DNA of 64,000 nt from Prorocentrum cordatum. Lineage: Eukaryota > Sar > Dinophyceae > Prorocentrales > Prorocentraceae. Shown in pieces: positions 20,901 to 29,923 of the stretch (the stretch's first letter is position 1; each line of letters opens with the position of its first letter). Both the position numbers and the translations under genes were made by a program. Where the stretch lies: contig CAUYUJ010012780.1 in assembly GCA_963575745.1 (NCBI GenBank), forward strand, positions 1 through 64,000, in the 5' to 3' direction. Under the pieces are notes generated by a model. That model was not told where the DNA came from, made no database searches, and saw only the letters and a list, made by a program, of their open reading frames with translations.

Positions 20901-20971
20901 AAGTCCACCATCATCAGGCCGCCGTAAAGGAAGCACCTGCTCACGTGGAGCACGACGTAGGTTGAGCGCAC
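17957..20971 (-). CDS. Reverse transcriptase-RNase H polyprotein of the YR retrotransposon
   Basis: 1004 codons counted from a GTG; the first ATGs are at residues 20-21. RT motifs include KSRLIWGARKVNLLF (about 263-277), D311 in FQGDVPDWFYRLRW and the catalytic box LSLYIDDYIGL (YIDD 415-418). RNase H residues are D579 (VYMTDASDEGFGAV), E890 (EEHNNVLELR), D917 (VVIMTDSVVSMG) and D966 (WNMADGPSRG). The first two are about 310 residues apart, where typical RNase H has a few tens, so a large insertion of unknown role (about 590-870) splits the fold. No stop or frameshift. It lies 245 bp after gag and 224 bp before the recombinase ATG. No protease or integrase domain is seen. Confidence 0.9.
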   Translation of the reverse strand: MRSTYVVLHVSRCFLYGGLMMVDFRERDPLRSLPSPTGPLATRAASSGFTTEQLRLTWLRTCRTARALRSLAAGRVGADDGSSVPTSWGDATGLQRKVVYDIWDRHASLGAWGSINDGKAVLRRLRGPDSSGYAVGGGCGRKRITTTTFIKKGDLCRMVADQVSLPPPGAAGLSLTDLSTTAAPYLERFESRMLEDPKEVDWGRCDGIKSYSDPGWKDRHTRLTVAMRMMRAGMVQYVKEVKHTVGLFCVAKDVSEDGRNVIKSRLIWGARKVNLLFRRPPWTPLGSPSALSELELTADILKDRVLGSFQGDVPDWFYRLRWTDGLAEYFTLEGASPEELHAFAKDAGVELPAPPAGAAGVGSVAPVMGAAWAVFLAHSALVDCFESMEGLVTEQITLGRVCPSFAKAELLLSLYIDDYIGLKLVKDGEDSDLEVTKGHVRSYLNAKGLAVHKEEAGEGLRRGLGLAISGRPYTLKVYPEKMKDLIICTEAIAVTRSVRPRELATVVGCWAWAMLVCRPAFAILDACYRWVGAFAGEEAERTQRLPVPVLEELTALSSLAIFFEANLELDWHATVYMTDASDEGFGAVATKSSVEEIRDELDRGAEQVRQIRVGETHAEIEDEVSKGGLEEDEMMHPSEGRPGILTLQQGLLDLKGDLGDQVSAWMEDVRMGELMDVTVVERLFSRLRRRWYWICHLTLFLDTFSDDYYRDSRTPWGYEGLSEGMQRKVDEDNYIAQVIIEVARLAVREGLGFIILGPVAVKMLEWAPWDRLAETEGVFSLEVGELVVLTNLARLVDNGGLWDEFPLTSGAAVSYGDVFLEHYATRLEQLDYTWSEVPKGAQVRLRRGRPRVVRSRGQVMPIGASWVDESRWYELFRGRWEAEEHNNVLELRCVVSVLRHLARSSRCWHKRVVIMTDSVVSMGVLQKGRSSATSLLRLARVACGIALALGIRGYYRWVPSQWNMADGPSRGVDIGAADETKQAHRMRTTPKAVRPLLQVLERRR

Positions 20972-21215
20972 TGGTGCTGTTCAGGTCCGAGATATACAAA
21001 ACACGGCCTGAACAAAAGAAACCTCGCCCTCCAGCGTGCACCGGTTGGGCGAGGGTCAGCACGACGATCCCGAGGAAGCCTCCCCTCCTGCTCCACCCTC
21101 GACCTGACGATCTCCCCGCTGACGAAACCCACGCAGCACAGATCCACAGGAGTGAGCACAGCAGTGCGAGACTTGCCCAAGGGTCGCCACTCCAAAGCGA
21201 ACCCTCGGGCCACCC
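20972..21215 (-). other. Spacer between gag and pol
   Basis: Short overlapping open frames continue through in other phases; no conserved motif was recognised. Pol may be reached by splicing, re-initiation or frameshifting; the sequence alone does not decide. Confidence 0.4.
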
Positions 21216-23060
21216 CTATTCGTCGTCCTTGGGCGCCGCGTCCCGCACCGACGTCAAGTGCTTCTGGATCTGCGCCCTCTTCCTCAACTTGTCCGTCACC
21301 TCCTCGTCCGCGAGCGTGTCCTCGATGGTGTCGTGGGACGTCAGCCTCAAATACTCCTCACCCAGCGACCAATCGACCTTCGACTTCCACTTCGCCCCGC
21401 TAGCATTACGAGGCCTCTTCCAGTCATGCTCGCACGTAACACCTTCGTAGGCCTTCATGATCGCGTGCATCCTGAGGCAGCTCAGCTCGCTGGCCTGCGA
21501 GTTGATCAAACCCTTGAAGTCACCCGAGACCATCATGCGGTCCAAAGTCATGGCCAACACCAGCATCTCGTTGGCGATGGGAGCCTTGGATAACTCCTTG
21601 CTCCTCAGCCACTCCTGGACCTCGAGCTTCGCGGACCGCCCCCCCCTGTAGATCTTGCTCAGCACCGTCGGGGCGACCCGCGTCCTGATACCCCCCACAC
21701 GCATGTTGGGGACGTGCTCGTAGCTCTTCAAGGTCTGCAAGAGGGCGTCCCTGGGATTCTTGCTCTCCATCTCCAGCTGGGCGATCGTGTCCGTGACTGA
21801 CCCAGAGCCTGGTGATGAGGGCAGCCGCTCCCAGTCCGAGTCTGAGGCGGACTTCCCAGCCTCACGCCCACTACCCCTCGTGCCACGATCCGAGTCGCTC
21901 TTCACCAACTCCTCGTGCTCGTTCAGCTTGGCTATGAACTGGTCCAACTGCGCACTCGTCGGCGTAGCCTCGTCAGTAGTCCCGCCGTGACCTCCAGAGG
22001 CCTTGCTCGGCGGCTCCCCCTTGTCCTTCTTCAGCGCCTCCGTGATCGCCGTCAGCCCAGCTCGTAGTTCTTCCTGCCCACGCTGCAGCTCCGCATAGAG
22101 GCCTTTTGCGTCGGGCTCGTCGTCAGAGTCGGGCACTGCCGTGCCCATGATCAGCTCTCCGTCGGACACGTCGGACTCGGAGTCGGAGTCCGAGAGGCCC
22201 TGCCACTGGCGGAAGACGTAGTTCAGCAGGAGAACCCCGAAGAGCACGCCCCCGCCCGCCATCAGCATGGCCTCCAACTCCCCCGACTCCCAGGCCTCCA
22301 GCAGGAGCCCCCAGTAGTCGGACACCTCCTCCGCCGTCTCCTTGGCCGCCGCCGCCGCCTCGAACACCCTGTGGAAGAGGGGCCCCAGGTGGAAATGCCT
22401 CCAGATACGCCAGGCGGCGAAAGCCCCACCCGCGATCCCACCCCAGGAGCGGTGAAGCCAGCCGTAGCAGACCAGGTTCGACCCCATGGCCCACACCCAG
22501 TTCACCAGGCCAGTCTTCTTCGAGCCCTTCTTCTTTCCGCCCAGCTTCCAGAAGCTCTTCTTCTTCTCGGCGGCCTTGGCCACCTTAACATTCTCGGCGT
22601 CCAGCTCCTTCCGCGCGATCAGCCTCGATGAGGCCGCGAGCACCATGTCTCGCGTCTTGTCATTCAGCCCTGGGAAGGCCGTCCACTGGCTGATGCCCCG
22701 TGGCGGCTTGCTGTGCACCGACTGCTTGTCCTTCAAGCATATGATCTGAACCCTGAGCGACGGGTCCACGCACGTCCACGTCTGGTCGCTGGCTTTGCCG
22801 ACCCGCTCGACCAACAGCATGACCACCCCTGCACTCTGTCCCTTTGGCAGGTAGTAGATCCTGTTCCACTGCGCCCAGCCCCCCATCACGAGTGGGCTGC
22901 TCCCGACGATCTTCGTCTCCTCCGCCGCGTCGACGAGGTCGACCTCCTCGATCGAGGCCGAGCCCTCCCCGACGATCTCCTCGTCGTCGTCCTCGCCCTC
23001 GCTCTCGAAGCGGAGGCCGAGGAAATCCAGGACCTGGTCCTGGCTGAGCCTGCTCCCCAC
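21216..23060 (-). CDS. Gag-like ORF1 of the YR retrotransposon
   Basis: 614 codons from a GTG at 23060; the frame stays open upstream into the 96-bp repeat without an ATG, and the first internal ATG is near residue 58 (SSPLVMGGWAQ). Features in order: an acidic stretch (EGEDDDEEIVGEG), a lysine-rich patch (KKKSFWKLGGKKKGSKK, near 170-185), a hydrophobic W-rich stretch (LVNWVWAMGSNLVCYGWL), a second hydrophobic segment (AGGGVLFGVLLLNYVF), an S/D/E-rich linker, and a charged C-terminus. No zinc knuckle. Assigned as Gag by position only; possible membrane segments would be unusual. Its true start is uncertain. Confidence 0.7.
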   Translation of the reverse strand: MGSRLSQDQVLDFLGLRFESEGEDDDEEIVGEGSASIEEVDLVDAAEETKIVGSSPLVMGGWAQWNRIYYLPKGQSAGVVMLLVERVGKASDQTWTCVDPSLRVQIICLKDKQSVHSKPPRGISQWTAFPGLNDKTRDMVLAASSRLIARKELDAENVKVAKAAEKKKSFWKLGGKKKGSKKTGLVNWVWAMGSNLVCYGWLHRSWGGIAGGAFAAWRIWRHFHLGPLFHRVFEAAAAAKETAEEVSDYWGLLLEAWESGELEAMLMAGGGVLFGVLLLNYVFRQWQGLSDSDSESDVSDGELIMGTAVPDSDDEPDAKGLYAELQRGQEELRAGLTAITEALKKDKGEPPSKASGGHGGTTDEATPTSAQLDQFIAKLNEHEELVKSDSDRGTRGSGREAGKSASDSDWERLPSSPGSGSVTDTIAQLEMESKNPRDALLQTLKSYEHVPNMRVGGIRTRVAPTVLSKIYRGGRSAKLEVQEWLRSKELSKAPIANEMLVLAMTLDRMMVSGDFKGLINSQASELSCLRMHAIMKAYEGVTCEHDWKRPRNASGAKWKSKVDWSLGEEYLRLTSHDTIEDTLADEEVTDKLRKRAQIQKHLTSVRDAAPKDDE

Positions 23061-23207
23061 GGCCAGGGCCTCCTCCTGGAGGTCGCCCGAGAGGCCCAGG
23101 AGCGCCAGCAGCGCGCCAGCGAACGCACAAGGCCGCGGAATGGCGCCGCGGTGGGAGGCCGTGCCCAGGCACGACCACAGAGGGGCCCGCCTGCGGGCCT
23201 CGCCCGT

Positions 23208-23303
23208 GCCGACTTGAGCCCAGAGGGGCAGAGGGGGACGGAGGGGGAAAGGGCGGCTAACAGACTACGACGGGTAGTGTAAAATAAAGTTCAAGAACAA
23301 CTA
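23208..23303 (-). repeat. 96-bp split direct repeat, 5' terminal copy (A1)
   Basis: The 5' terminus of the element in coding orientation. Downstream (plus strand) the minisatellite resumes within about 10 bp. Confidence 0.9.
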
Positions 23304-23420
23304 CACACTACGAAAAGGGACTCACACGACGAAAAGGGACTCACACGACGAAAAACAACTCCACGACGAAAGGGGGCTCCAACGACGAAAACGAGCCCAA
23401 GCGACGTAAGGCCACTGACA
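23304..23420 (+). repeat. 18-bp minisatellite, right part
   Basis: CTCACACGACGAAAAGGGA units continue the array interrupted at 15705. Confidence 0.85.
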
Positions 23421-23846
23421 CGAAGAAACAACGACGCACATGACATAAAAAGAGGAAGGGCAGAAATTACAACGAAAAAGGAAACTCAAGCAACACACAG
23501 GAACGAATCGCGTCGTGGCCTGCTCCCCCCCCCCCCCTCACGATGACAATGATTCAGCCCCCCGTCCCGGTCCGAACCACAGTAGGAGGACCACGCGGAA
23601 AAGGAGGAGGAGGAGGAGGCGGAGCCACAATGATTGATTATTGCATGGTTTTTCCACATATCCTAAGATGTCTCCTCCCCTCTCTTACGCATACCCAGAC
23701 TTACTCATACACAAACTGACTCACACTCACACTTACTCATACCCCAACTAACTCACACACACACAAATAATTCATACTTAGACCTACTCATAATCAGACC
23801 AACTCCTATTCAGACTTACTCATGGTGAGACTCACGCACGCCCCGC
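23421..23846. repeat. Mixed simple sequence with degenerate ACTCACAC/ACTTACTCATAC repeats
   Basis: 23421-23684 contains poly-C and purine runs but no gene. 23685-23830 is a degenerate 12-16-bp repeat of CTTACTCATAC type, similar in style to 60835-60945. Confidence 0.6.
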
Positions 23847-24042
23847 TCGCGGCCGTTATGTGGGGATGTTTCAAGCGGTTTGCCTGTTTGCTGTTCCAAC
23901 ATCCTTCGCGTTCGGAACAGATTTGGAGGATGTCTCGAGCGAGGCGCTCATTTTCATCCCCCCATGGGAGCCGCCGAAAGAGTATTTCACGGTCCCGTTC
24001 GCGACCGTTTTGTGGGGATGTCTGAAGCGGTTTGCTTGTTCC
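23847..24042 (+). repeat. Direct repeat pair, ~45 bp, 152-bp offset
   Basis: TGTGGGGATGTTTCAAGCGG near 23860 recurs as TGTGGGGATGTCTGAAGCGG near 24012 with similar flanks. 24043-24252 holds low-complexity C/T-rich and AACACAGC sequence without a gene. Confidence 0.7.
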
Positions 24043-24252
24043 CCACATGTTTCGTGGTGTTGTGGTTTCTTCCCTGCCGCGTCCCACCCGCGACGCTCAC
24101 TCACTCACTCACCTTCCTATTCCCCTCCTCCCTCTTCTCCCGACCTCACCCACACGCGTCGCGCCCGCGGCTTTCACCTCGCCTCCCTCCCTGTCCCCTC
24201 TCCTTTTCAAGCAGCACAGCATAACACAGCGCAGCGCAACACAGCACAGCAC

Positions 24253-25405
24253 AGGCGGCGTTTATGCGGGCCATGGCGCAGGGCGTGGCAGGTGTGGCAC
24301 TGTCTCGACCTCGTAGGGGTGCGCAGGTGGTGGTCTCCGAGCGCGGCGTCTATGCGGGCCATGGCGCAGGGCGTGGCAGGTGCTGCATTTTCCTCACCCC
24401 GTGGGGTGGGGGGGGCACAGGGGGTGGTCTCCGAGCGCGGCGTCTATGCGGGCCATGGCGCAGGGCGTGGCAGGTGTGGCACTTTCTCGACCTCGTGAAG
24501 GGGGTGCGCAGGGGGTGGTTTCCGAGCGCGGTGTCTATGCGGGCCATGGCGCAGGGCGTGGCAGGTGTGGCACTTTCTCGACCTCGTAGGGGGTGCGCAC
24601 GGGGTGGTCTCCGAACGCGGCATCTATGCGGGCCATGGCGCAGGGCGCGGCAGGTGTGGCACTATCTCGATTTCGTGAAGGGGTGCGCGGGGGGTGGTTT
24701 CCGAGCGCGGCGTCTATGCGGGCCATGACGCAGGGCGTGGCAGGTGTGGCACTGTCTCGACCTCGTAGGGGGTGCGCAGGGGGTGGTCTCCGAGCGCGGC
24801 GTCTATGCGGGCCATGGCGCAGGGCGTGGCAGGTGCGGCACTGTCTCGACCTCGTATGGGGGGTGCGCAGGGGGTGGTCTCCGAGCGCGGCGTCTATGCG
24901 GGCCATGGCGCAGGGCGTGGCAGGTGTGGCACTGTCTCGACCTCGTAGGGGGTGCGCAGGGGGTGGTCTCCGAGCGCGGCGTCTATGCGGGCCATGGCGC
25001 AGGGCGCGGCAGGTGTGGCACTATCTCGATTTCGTGAGGGGGTGCGCGGGGGGTGGTTTCCGAGCGCGGCGTCTATGCGGGCCATGACGCAGGGCGTGGC
25101 AGGTGTGGCACTGTCTCGACCTCGTAGGGGGTGCGCAGGGGGTGGTCTCCGAGCGCGGCGTCTATGCGGGCCATGGCGCAGGGCGTGGCAGGTGCGGCAC
25201 TGTCTCGACCTCGTATGGGGGGTGCGCAGGGGGTGGTCTCCGAGCGCGGCGTCTATGCGGGCCATGGCGCAGGGCGTGGCAGGTGTGGCACTGTCTCGAC
25301 CTCGTAGGGGGTGCGCAGGGGGTGGTCTCCGAGCGCGGCGTCTATGCGGGCCATGGCGCAGGGCGCGGCAGGTGTGGCACTATCTCGATTTCGTGAGGGG
25401 GTGCG
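24253..25405 (+). repeat. 90-bp satellite with 359-bp higher-order repeat
   Basis: Monomers of about 90 bp keyed by TATGCGGGCCATGGCGCAGG. From about 24600 on, four-monomer blocks recur at exactly 359 bp (24744 and 25103 start near-identical stretches). Arg/Gly- and Pro/Arg-rich open frames on both strands are by-products. Confidence 0.95.
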
Positions 25406-25600
25406 CAGGGGGGAGCCCCAAGGCGGCCCCGAGGCCACCAAGACGGCATCCGCAGGAGCTACACCGCGCGAGAGCGCCCCAAGAAGACCCAAGAGGCCCC
25501 CAAAAGGCCCCGAAGAAGCCCCCTGGTGGCAACAAGAAGTTCCCAAGAGCCGCCCTAGAAGGCCCCAGGAGGCTCCAAAGATGCCCCACAGCTTGACTGT
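25406..25600 (+). repeat. Short satellite block, CCCCAAGA type
   Basis: Forward satellite resembling the large blocks; it abuts the glycosyltransferase locus. 25601-25964 contains a ~35-bp direct repeat, CACCCCGCGAAGCGA (about 25617 and 25829), probably intronic. Confidence 0.7.
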
Positions 25601-25964
25601 ACGTGGTCCTGACGAGCACCCCGCGAAGCGAAAGGAATCCACGTCCAGAAGTGACGTGTTAAGCAGCAGCGATTTCTGCAGATGCTTTCACGCAGTGTAT
25701 CCAATGTATCTAAGTATTGCGCTGAATGGGTGGGGGCGCATCCGCCGCCCCTCTTGAAGACGACACGGCAGACCAGCGACGCAGACCCGCAAGGCAAACC
25801 ACCCGACGCCCAGTCGCTACGTGCTCCGGACGTGCACCCCGCGAAGCGAGAGGAATTATCAAACAATGCGAGCTGCGCGCCACAGGACCCTGTGAGCGGA
25901 AGCAAAAACCCACGCTCGAAAATCGAGCACAGTCTAGGTACATACGAACTTTCACAACCTCTGG

Positions 25965-26727
25965 TGCGAAGAATGTTGAGGCACGGCGTGTATTTCCCAA
26001 GCTGTAGCATGGATGCGAATAGCGGAAAAATATCCTCCCATAAAAAATGGCCGAGGTTTGTAGTATCCCGGTGAGGAGCGCTGAATGCATACACGCCTGT
26101 TAAAGCTTTGTGAGTATCTGGTATTGCTCCCATATGCAACCTTGGGGACCACGTTAAAGGCGCGCTACCGTCATCAACCATTCCGGGCTGCCAAGTTCTG
26201 ACATCGCGCCAGTTGTTGTTATAATTCAAATGCACAAAATCGAGGTCCCTGCCCCCCGACCCATCAACAACACGTCGGCGAAACTGAAACTGGCTTCCCT
26301 TACGATGATCATAAATGACAGGAGGCATATCCTCTTTCCCGAAGAATACGAAATCTCGGATGGCCTTGTCGTAGCAGACGTTCGAGAAAGCGCACGTCCG
26401 GTCTCTAAGGTGTGCTGCATCCTCGAGGTCGCCTGTGCACTGCCAGTGGGAAAAACGTTGATCAGACGTCTGTCCACCACTGGGAATAGTGATTCGCGGA
26501 TTGTACCGCGGCAAATATGGCGCCCGCCCCCAGCTGATCGCGCTCGAGTTCGGCACCGACGCCGCCGCGCTGCCAGCAGTGCAACTGTCCATTTCGACAG
26601 CGGCAACATTCCGCACTTCGAAGACGTGCTGGTGAGCATGCCATGAGAAGTAAAGGTTCCAGGAGGTTAGTGCCAGCAGCGCCAGCAGCGCCAGCATCGC
26701 ATACCTCAGGATCCTGCGAGACAGCAT
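25965..26727 (-). CDS. GT61-type glycosyltransferase, first exon
   Basis: Starts at ATG 26727. Residues about 9-28 (LRYAMLALLALLALTSWNLY) form one membrane segment after a short basic stretch, as in type II Golgi enzymes. The lumenal part reads CAFSNVCYDKAIRDFVFFG, then RDLDFVHLNYNNNWRD, then DTTNLGHFLWEDIFPLF. The NxGHFLW-D-PLF block and the preceding Cys-rich block are typical of DUF563/GT61 enzymes (xylosyl- or GlcNAc-transferases, EOGT/POMGNT2-like). Homology appears to stop near MLQLG (about 25965), where an intron probably begins; the frame remains open to 25555 but reads as junk. The acceptor and substrate cannot be told. The copia left LTR lies only about 200 bp upstream. It is the only convincing cellular gene here. 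Confidence 0.65.
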
Positions 26728-26923
26728 GTGATGTGGCGCGCGGTGGCTGGCAAGAGCTGCACCGACCGTGCTTCGCCAGAATGGCTTCAACTACCAAGGC
26801 TTGAACACAAATGCCTACGGGATGGGTCCGCTTGCGGTCTTCGAAGGCCCACAGAGGCCCACTGGGAGTCCCAAGTGGGCCCCCAAACGGCCCAGGACGG
26901 CCCAAAGAGACCCAAGACAGCCT

Positions 26924-26928
26924 AAGAG
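26924..26928 (+). repeat. Target site duplication, left
   Basis: AAGAG, matching 36078-36082 directly after the right LTR. Confidence 0.85.
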
Positions 26929-27459
26929 TGCAATTCACAGCCCAGAGCCTGCCTGACTTCAGCTTACTTTCGACAGATGGCCTCTAGAGGCCGCGTGTGA
27001 GATTTCAGCCCCATACAGATCAGGGCTCATCAAGAGCCCCAATGTTACGTATATGCGCGTTTCACGGCGTATCGTGTTCCCCACTCGGTGTGCAGCCTAG
27101 GCATGCTCAATGGTCTCCCCGAGAACCCTCGTAGAGCCCCCAAGCCCGAGAGGCTCATTCTTATTTATGTTTAACGTGTTTCCAAGACGTGTCTCCCGAA
27201 ACCGTCTTGGCTTAAGCCTTTTACAGCGACAGAGGATCGCTGGACGTCTCGTGTGCGCCTGTGAGGCGCAAGACTGCGAGCTGGCCCGCAACAGCAAACA
27301 GCTCCCTTGTATCACCACCGCGCGAGCAGCCTCGCGCTTCCCAGTGCCCGCACTTCCCCGTCATCAGCATCGAGAGATACCAACACGTCGACAGGAGAAT
27401 AATGGAGAGCAGTATTCAAAGATTCAGCATAGGGCAGTGGTTCTGGCGGGACCATTGCA
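26929..27459 (+). repeat. 5' LTR of copia element
   Basis: 531 bp, starting TGCAATTCACAGCCCAGAG and ending GGGACCATTGCA. Aligns with the 3' LTR along its whole length, with substitutions and small indels. A TTATTTATG stretch near 27160 is a possible TATA-like element; not established. Confidence 0.9.
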
Positions 27460-27472
27460 TGGTAGCGGAGCT
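27460..27472 (+). promoter_or_regulatory. Primer-binding site, initiator-tRNA-Met-like
   Basis: TGGTAGCGGAGC follows the LTR end immediately and matches the common TGGTATCAGAGC primer site (initiator tRNA-Met) at 10 of 12 positions. Confidence 0.7.
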
Positions 27473-27522
27473 GATAAGCTCCACGGACAATATATTCACG
27501 GACCACAGTGTTCAACGAAGCC

Positions 27523-28966
27523 ATGGCGAAGAACAACAATCGAGATGACATCGCACCTGAGGGGAATGGAGACCTCACCACGGCAGATGACTACGAGAGA
27601 GACGTGAAGGCCTATATCCGAGGGACTCGGCGTGATGAAAGATAGGTTGGCGACCCCAGGCTGTGGAGACGAATCGAAAGAAGAGCTCGACAAGCCGCCA
27701 CGGACGTTGACTGGGACCGCATCGAGAGAGATGAGGGCGCCACCGAGTTGCTCAGACACGCCCGCGCCAAGCTCGGAGCTCAGCCCATCCAGGCCGCGGG
27801 CAAGTACTTGGCCAAATGGATCTTTGATCTACGCCGCGCCACTGGAGAGCCGATGCCGAGCTACTGCAGCCGAGATGACGAGGCCGATCATGACGTGGTC
27901 AAAATATTCGACACCGAATATTTCGAGAAGCAGGGAACGCAGCGTCTCTCCCAACGGGCCAAGGACTGGAACGAGCTCTATTCAGATCAGAACTGGTTCC
28001 TGAACAAGATCGAGCTAGAGGGAGCTAAACCTGAAGCTCTGGAACCTCATCAAGAGTGGACTCGAGGAGATTCCTGAGCACCCCGACTTCGGAACCGACT
28101 TCAATCAAACGATTCCCCTCGACCAGCTCCGTGGTTGGTTATTGCTGCAGAGATCCAGACTGCCCCCGACCCAGCGAGCAGCAGTGATCAGTGCGGTGAA
28201 ATGTAAATTCGACTACGACAGTATCGGAGAGCAGTTGCGAGTATCTTGGTCAGATGAAATGACGAATCGCGACAAGAAGCAGGGCAAAGATCACCGTCAC
28301 AGGGATCGTGGCAGGATCCATGCAAGCTGGGACAAGGACGATGATGAAGATGACCATGAAGCCGGCGACGGCTACTACGACGAGTCGGAGGCCTCCTAAG
28401 ACACCCAGCCGGATGAGGATACCGAAAATCCCGAGGAGCCCTCTACAGCGCCAAGGAGATAGAGGAGGCCGAGACCGCCTTCGCAGCTCAGCAGCGCAGC
28501 TTCGAGGAGGCTCGAGACCTGCTTCGACGAGTGAAGACGGCGAGGAAGTTCTACTCAGTGGATGAAGCGAATAAGCGCAGCCCACACGACAAGAAACTCC
28601 ATGGACCACGAGCGGCATCCCGAGGATCCTGGTCTTCCAAGGGACGTGGACGCGGAGACGGACAACGACGTGATCGACCAAATTCCAAGAGTGGTGACCG
28701 CTACCGTCCCGCACGCAAGGGCCCGTGCTTGAAGTGTGGAGGTAATCATGAGAAAAAAAGACCATGGAGATCGAGCTTCATCAACCGGCAGCCGAGGACA
28801 TCGAGATCGACCGAGCAAGTGTTTCTCCAGCTTCGTCTTTTTCGGCGCTCAGCAGGACGCGGAGATGGAGGCCCAACTGATCAAGCATGACGAGTCGATC
28901 TGCGAGCTGGAGCAGGCACAATGGCTGGACGAGGACCTCAACCAAGATCTACGTCTGGGTCGTTAG
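27523..28966 (+). pseudogene. Copia gag with zinc-knuckle remnant
   Basis: Capsid gene from ATG 27523 (MAKNNNRDDIAPEG). An in-frame TAG at 27643 interrupts it (codon 41), after which GDPRLWRRIERRARQAATDV continues. The frame shifts near 28043 to EEIPEHPDFGTDFNQTIPLD and LLLQRSRLPPTQRAAV, then again before ALYSAKEIEEAETAF (28439). The nucleocapsid has a basic RGRGDGQRRDRP stretch and CLKCGGNHEKKRP (about 28727), a CCHC knuckle that lacks its last cysteine. A TAG at 28964-28966 separates it from the protease in the same frame. Confidence 0.8.
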
Positions 28967-29923
28967 GTGATCGCGCCCATCTGGGCGACCCTGGAGGAGG
29001 GCGAAGAGTGGATGCTCATGAGCGTGAAGCAGTCCGCCTCCAAGGACTTCGGTATCCTGGATGTCGGTCCTACCTCCAGCATCATGTGTATAGAGACCGC
29101 CGAGAAGCTACGTGACATCAATTATGAACAGACGGGCAATAACATCAAGATGAACGTCAACCAGAAATCAACCTTCATCTTCGGCGACGGCAAGTCCAAG
29201 ACCTGCACCGGCAAGGCTACTTTTCCGCTGAAGATCGCCAGTGTGAAGGGCGAGCTCGAGATCAACATACTGGACGCAGACGCTCCAGTTCTGGTTGGAG
29301 TTGATGTCTTGAGCCGCCTTGGCGCTGTGATCGACTGCGAGGCGCACACTGTCTACTTCAAGATGCTCGGACGCCGAGCGCAGCTGCTCGCCCTTCCGAG
29401 CGGCCACCTTGCATTGCCACTTGTATCGCAAGCCGATTTTGGCTTCGTGGCCACTCTCAGCTACGGGTGCGTGCCCTCGACACCCGAGACTGCTCCGGTG
29501 CTAGAGGAAACATGTGAAAACGAGAAGCCGATCGCCAGCGAACACCCAAATCCTCCTGCAGATGATCCCCGAGAGTTTCTAGATGAGACCCTCGAGAGTG
29601 GAGCCCCACAGGGCCCAGGTACATCACCATTACCTACAGCCACGGGGACATCATCCTTACCTACAGCAGCGGGGACATCATCATTACTTACAGCCACGGG
29701 GACATCATCATTACCTACAGCCACGGGTACGTCATCTTTACCTACGCCTGAGGAGACATTTTCATCCCCTGAGTCACAGGCATCGTTACCACATACTCTG
29801 ACCTCCTATATGACGTCATCTGGTAAGATCCTTCCCGAGATCCCCATGTTTCCAGAGCTCCAGGCCCCAGCACCATCGTCTTCCATAGCCAAACTTGGTG
29901 AAACGATTCGAGCGAGGAGCTGA
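28967..29923 (+). pseudogene. Retroviral-type aspartic protease and repeat-rich tail
   Basis: Frame opens right after the gag TAG. The protease fold is suggested by GILDVGPTSSIMCIETAEKL (the D-S/T-G-A position reads D-V-G-P), a flap-like FIFGDGKSKTCTGKATFP and the late PVLVGVDVLSRLGAVIDC. Substitution of the small residue after the catalytic Asp probably impairs it. It should release Gag and Pol proteins. The tail after about 29500 is acidic and contains five GTSSLPTA repeats (29617-29745). Confidence 0.7.
29617..29745 (+). repeat. 24-bp coding repeat, GTSSLPTA
   Basis: Five imperfect copies of an 8-codon unit inside the protease-integrase linker; the length keeps the frame open. Confidence 0.85.

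Larger units (their letters stand above)
15706..23303 (-). mobile_element. Tyrosine-recombinase retrotransposon with split direct repeats
   Basis: 7.6-kb element, coding on the minus strand. In coding orientation: a 96-bp repeat (23303-23208), gag-like frame, RT-RNase H frame, tyrosine-recombinase frame, a 294-bp repeat (16409-16116), the second 96-bp repeat (16115-16020), and the second 294-bp repeat (15999-15706). This A1-ORFs-B1-A2-B2 pattern is the split direct repeat layout of PAT- and Ngaro-like YR retrotransposons. No target duplication is seen, as expected of recombinase-mediated insertion; both junctions fall in the same 18-bp minisatellite. Repeat copies look identical by eye, implying recent insertion. 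There is no integrase or aspartic protease. Confidence 0.9.

Noticed and set aside
16596-21062. A 1488-codon frame spanning most of the YR element
   Set aside because: Only its last part (from 17732) encodes the recombinase; the rest is an out-of-frame shadow of pol kept open by GC-rich codon use.
23208-23235. TGGGCTCAAG on the minus strand at the 5' end of the YR element, resembling the end of the spliced leader
   Set aside because: Only the last ten bases are similar and the upstream CCATTTT part is absent; likely chance.
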